DNA of 64,000 bases. It comes from Lineus longissimus (lineage: Eukaryota > Nemertea > Pilidiophora > Heteronemertea > Lineidae). The stretch is taken from assembly GCF_910592395.1 (NCBI RefSeq), contig NC_088311.1, positions 21,399,195-21,463,194 on the forward strand, given 5' to 3'. Positions 61,075-64,000 of this stretch are shown piece after piece (position 1 is the stretch's first letter; every line of letters starts with the position of its first letter). Both the position numbers and the translations under genes were made by a program. The notes under the pieces are model-generated. The model saw only the letters and a program-made list of their open reading frames with translations. It made no database searches and had not been told where the DNA came from.

Positions 61075-61440
61075 GCAGAATCTATATAGGTCAGGTCAGT
61101 CTCTGCGCTCTTTCTGCCTTTTGTTCTGTCTCTTGTGATGATGTAATACACTAAGGGCTACAGGTGTGTCAAAAATAACACTCATTGTGAAGATGTAATG
61201 GGATATCTGGTTGTGTATTGCCGCATGTGTATTGCTGCATGCTTATTGCAGAATCTATATAGATCAGTCTCTGCGCTCTTGCTGCCTTTTGTTCTATCTC
61301 TTGTGATGATGTAATACACTAAGGGCTACAGGTGTGACCAAAAAAAAACACTCAATGTGAAGATGTAATGGGATATCTGGTTGAGTACTAACTCTGCTTG
61401 TGTATTGCCGCATGTGTATTGCCGCATGCGTATTGCTGCA
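61075..61440 (+). repeat. Tandem duplication, period 173 bp, plus 12-bp TGTGTATTGCCG repeats
   Basis: Two copies (from 61075 and from 61248) start GCAGAATCTATATAG and share TCTCTGCGCTCTT, TTGTGATGATGTAATACAC, AAGGGCTACAGGTGTG and GATGTAATGGGATATCTGG. Both are followed by short repeats of TGTGTATTGC(C/T)GCA. It lies between the two U6-like copies. Confidence 0.75.
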
Positions 61441-61621
61441 TGTGTATTGAAAACTATGCTTGTGTATTGAACATGTTTATCAGTGGCGTACAGTGACACC
61501 AGGTGGCACCTAGGTAGTATCGTATAGTACGTAGTGTAGACGTACTATCGAGATCAAACCATGGGAGTAATGCAGTGCGTATTTGAACTGCATATAGGGG
61601 AGGAGCATGTGAATGGGAAGT

Positions 61622-61638
61622 GTACTCGCTTCGGCAGT

Positions 61639-61678
<40 letters not shown>

Positions 61679-61731
61679 GGCCCCTGCGCAAAGGCACCCT
61701 GACAATCTTCGGTGTTGGCGGTTCCAGATTT
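61622..61731 (+). ncRNA. U6: U6 snRNA-like copy 2: near-perfect 5' half, diverged 3' half
   Basis: The first 70 bases match canonical U6 (5' stem-loop, ATATAC, ACAGAGA, AGATTAGCATGG, GCCCCTGCGCAA) except for two changes. Those changes convert a G-C pair of the 5' stem (GTGCT/AGCAC) to A-T (GTACT/AGTAC), so pairing is kept. After GCGCAA it diverges, though CTTCGGTG and GGTTCCAGATTT still echo the U6 3' end. The terminal T-run is reduced to three. It is the same strand as copy 1, about 0.95 kb away. It is probably a pseudogene or a diverged U6 variant. Confidence 0.65.
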
Positions 61732-62058
61732 AGAGATTAAATGACACCCGCTGGCGGTATATTCTAGTGCCTGATTTGGCGGCGCCACCCGTACGGCACG
61801 TGGTCAATTTGGCGCTAATTGGCATAAATTCAAAAATCCTTAAAGGGGTTTTACTGATAAAACTGCTTTCAGGTCCAGTATTGTCGGTTTTTCGTTGGGA
61901 AAAACTGGTTTCTGCTCTGTTAACACTGTGTTCATCACTTTGAGAGCAGTTCTTGTGGAAATATTGAAGAAATAATACTGTCTCACTGCCTCGCGGGGCC
62001 ACAAGGCAATCTGCCCACTTTGCACCAGCTCTGATGTATCATAATTGCTTATGAATTT

Positions 62059-62093
62059 TGCCTTGGGAGGGAATCGAACCCTCGTACAAGGCA
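62059..62093 (-). tRNA. tRNA-like minihelix: acceptor stem plus T arm only
   Basis: On the minus strand TGCCTTG pairs with CAAGGCA (7 bp). Between them lies a perfect T arm, GAGGG-TTCGATT-CCCTC, whose loop contains the B-box consensus GGTTCGATTCC. There is no D arm or anticodon arm; three bases replace them. It cannot decode. It sits at one end of a larger 13-bp inverted repeat, TGTCTCACTGCCT (61979) and AGGCAGTGAGACA (62089-62101). It is probably the 3' remnant of a tRNA or tRNA-derived repeat. Confidence 0.4.
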
Positions 62094-62162
62094 GTGAGAC
62101 ATTTAAGTGTTTTTTGGGGGTTTTTATTGATTTTTTTGGTTTTTTTTGGTTTTTCACATGGA

Positions 62163-63681
62163 TTAATTTCTCTTTCTACCCCTGGTTTCCCTCTGTTCAG
62201 CCAACCACTCCTCAGGTGTCCCAGGATCATTGGAAGGACAAAAATGACAAAAACAGCGTTGAGGGAGACACTTTGATATACTATTCAAATATATTTCATG
62301 ATAATTACCTGTGTATTTTCGAGGCACTGCAAACATTGGCCTCAATGTCTTGCCGAGAACCTGGTCGCTAAGGACATTGACTGCGTGCTGCAGCCTTGAG
62401 TTGTAGCAATGAGATCCCTTGTGCTTGGTCTCCAGGGAGGCGAAACTACGGTCTTGATTCCAACGAGCCACACCCTCAAGAAGGTATGCCTGGAAAGTGG
62501 CATCACTGGCGCTTGTTCCTTAAAAGAGAAAGGGTAAAGAATGTTTTTGAAATACAGAACAAAGTTAAAAAGAGTAAAAAAAAGAGAGAAAACTTGAAGA
62601 AAATCACCTGGTATGAAGTTCTTGATATGATTATGAAAGGACTCGAGTGAAGTCGATCCACGGGCACAACGGTACACAGGCAACACTACTCCGCCCTTAA
62701 CAAGTGACCGTGTCTGGGTGTAGAGCCGATAGCTGATACTATATACCAATAGTATTAATTGTATTAGAATGTAAGTGATATGTTGTCATCATCTCACCTT
62801 TGGTGATCTCAGGACAAGACACTGTACTTTTACCAAGACTTGTTGTAGTGGCAGACTGCAAAGGCACCGGAGTTATGCACTGGGTCTTGTCGGTCGTCAC
62901 TTGCACAGGAGTCGCACACGGGGTCACTTTTTCCTCAATCAGCTCTATCTGACTCAGAAACTCAGTGTCAGAATCACTGTGTTCTGGGGTAGAGGGTGCC
63001 CCTGAAATCAGAATGAGTAAGAATATATAATTCCCATGTTCAACTGCAATGCATTGTAATACAGTTTTAACCACTACTTATTTAGAAATAGTACAGAGTA
63101 TAAAAACATGTTTACCTTCTGTGTTCGGTGCCTTCGACTTCATGGCACGGCTGACACGAGCCTTCAACACTCCTGGGCTGACACGTTTGCCCAACATAAG
63201 GGCAGCGAGGGGCGACTTATTTTGCTTTGGCGTTGTGGGAGTTGGTGGTTCTTTCATAGCCTTCTCCTTCTGTTTCATGGCGACCATCTCTCGGCCCTCG
63301 GGAAAGGCAGTCACGTACTCCATAAAACAAACCTTGCTCTGAGAGAGTGGAGTGTTCCACCTCCCTCTCCATACTTTTAACCACATAACCGCAGTATCCA
63401 GTGCAGTTCTCGCACATCCAATGAAATGTGCGGCCCACAAATGCACCAAACTGCATCTCGTACTGGCCAAGAAGGGTGAGATGGTCACGAGCATCCAGTC
63501 GCACCGCCTTGCAACGATTCACGGCCTCCTTGTGCACCATCTCCTGCCTCTTAGCCACGTACTTCTTGTTACCACGGTTAGCCTTGTATTTCTTTGCTGC
63601 CTCGCTGTAATCCTTGCGCAGCTCCCCATTAGCTAAACGTGGCCACTTAGGCACCAACCTCTTATACTGGGAGAATTCCAT
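62163..63681 (-). pseudogene. Second DUF6729-family gene copy, middle missing
   Basis: Exon A (63681-63116) starts MEFSQYKRLVPKW, is rich in Lys/Arg, has a cysteine cluster MCENCTGYC, and ends with LMLGKRVSPGVLKARV. Exon B (63001-62798) is a Ser/Thr/Pro-rich linker. The next coding exon is C (about 62738-62608; YRCARGSTSLESFHNHIKNF), then D (62518-62309; TSASDATFQAYLLEGVARW). These are C-terminal blocks of the same animal family. The DUF6729-like exon expected after B is absent: only about 60 bases separate B and C, and their phases do not match. Exon A also needs a one-base shift near 63345, or a 43-bp intron at 63381-63339. Exon D can be read through in frame to TAA at 62163. It is probably a decayed copy; a split or misassembled gene is possible. 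Confidence 0.5.
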
Positions 63682-64000
63682 TTACAATGAACGAAAGAAA
63701 TTAGACCAAACTTGAGGGAAATTACATAGAAAATGATGATTTTGTACAACACTTTTCTCCCTGTACATTCGTAATGTATCAATGTACACGATCACTTTTG
63801 ATATTTTTGATCGCCATTTTCAAGAAATATACACGTATTTAACATGTTTCACCTACCTATCCCTGATCTGTATACTTTTTTAAAGAAAGAAATCGAAACC
63901 ACGTAGAAAACAGAGTAAAATTACAACGTTGATCGATGATTTTTTACTTAGAGCGAGCGAAAGTTTGTTTACAAATTTCGCGGCGGACATTGATAGCTGC
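63682..64000. other. 5' flank of the second DUF6729-family copy
   Basis: AT-rich sequence upstream of the ATG at 63681, without a clear TATA box. The window ends here, so any transposon end enclosing this copy would lie outside. Confidence 0.4.

Overview
This is a stretch of animal nuclear genome, most likely from a marine invertebrate. The evidence is GT-AG introns, a metazoan-type selenoprotein gene with its RNA signals, U6 snRNA-like genes, non-LTR retrotransposon tails and many small inverted-repeat transposons. Gene density is low, and I cannot name the phylum. Nothing bacterial (operons, Shine-Dalgarno sites, CRISPR) is present.

The one gene I identify with confidence is SELENON (selenoprotein N) on the minus strand, about 54.1 to 48.7 kb. 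I rebuilt nine coding exons; all junctions are GT-AG and all phases match. An in-frame TGA sits in an SCU-G motif and is the selenocysteine codon. A perfectly paired stem of the selenocysteine-redefinition type starts a few bases after it. A SECIS-like fold lies about 0.7 kb beyond the stop, followed by an AATAAA. Two copies of one small inverted-repeat transposon family have landed in this gene: one in the last intron, one between the stop and the SECIS candidate.

Layout: 0-29 kb is mostly non-coding. It holds a decayed Ty3-type integrase fragment (4.5 kb), long hairpins, a complex repeat block (5.0-5.9 kb), a 59-bp tandem repeat (7.5 kb), two neighbouring inverted-repeat elements (11.0-11.7 kb), a 37-bp satellite with a six-copy higher-order period (15.8-16.6 kb), a 5'-truncated non-LTR insertion with target-site duplication (26.1 kb), and a MITE with about 100-bp inverted repeats (27.9-28.4 kb). 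At 29.2-29.6 kb there is a possible two-exon 3' end of a tail-anchored protein. At 34.3-35.6 kb a 442-codon terminal exon encodes an unrecognised helical protein with two hydrophobic segments. From 36 to 46 kb I see only a decayed retrotransposon tail and direct repeats, then a possible SPRY-like exon at 46.6 kb.

The last 7 kb (57.4-64 kb, minus strand) is transposon-rich. It carries two complementary, damaged pieces of one gene family. One piece, with the DUF6729-like domain, lies inside a 2.1-kb CACTA-type element with 3-bp target-site duplications. The other, with the N-terminal and C-terminal exons, lies outside it. Between them are a 718-bp inverted-repeat element, two U6-like copies (one with a perfect 3' half, the other with a near-perfect 5' half), a tandem duplication and a tRNA-like acceptor/T-arm minihelix.
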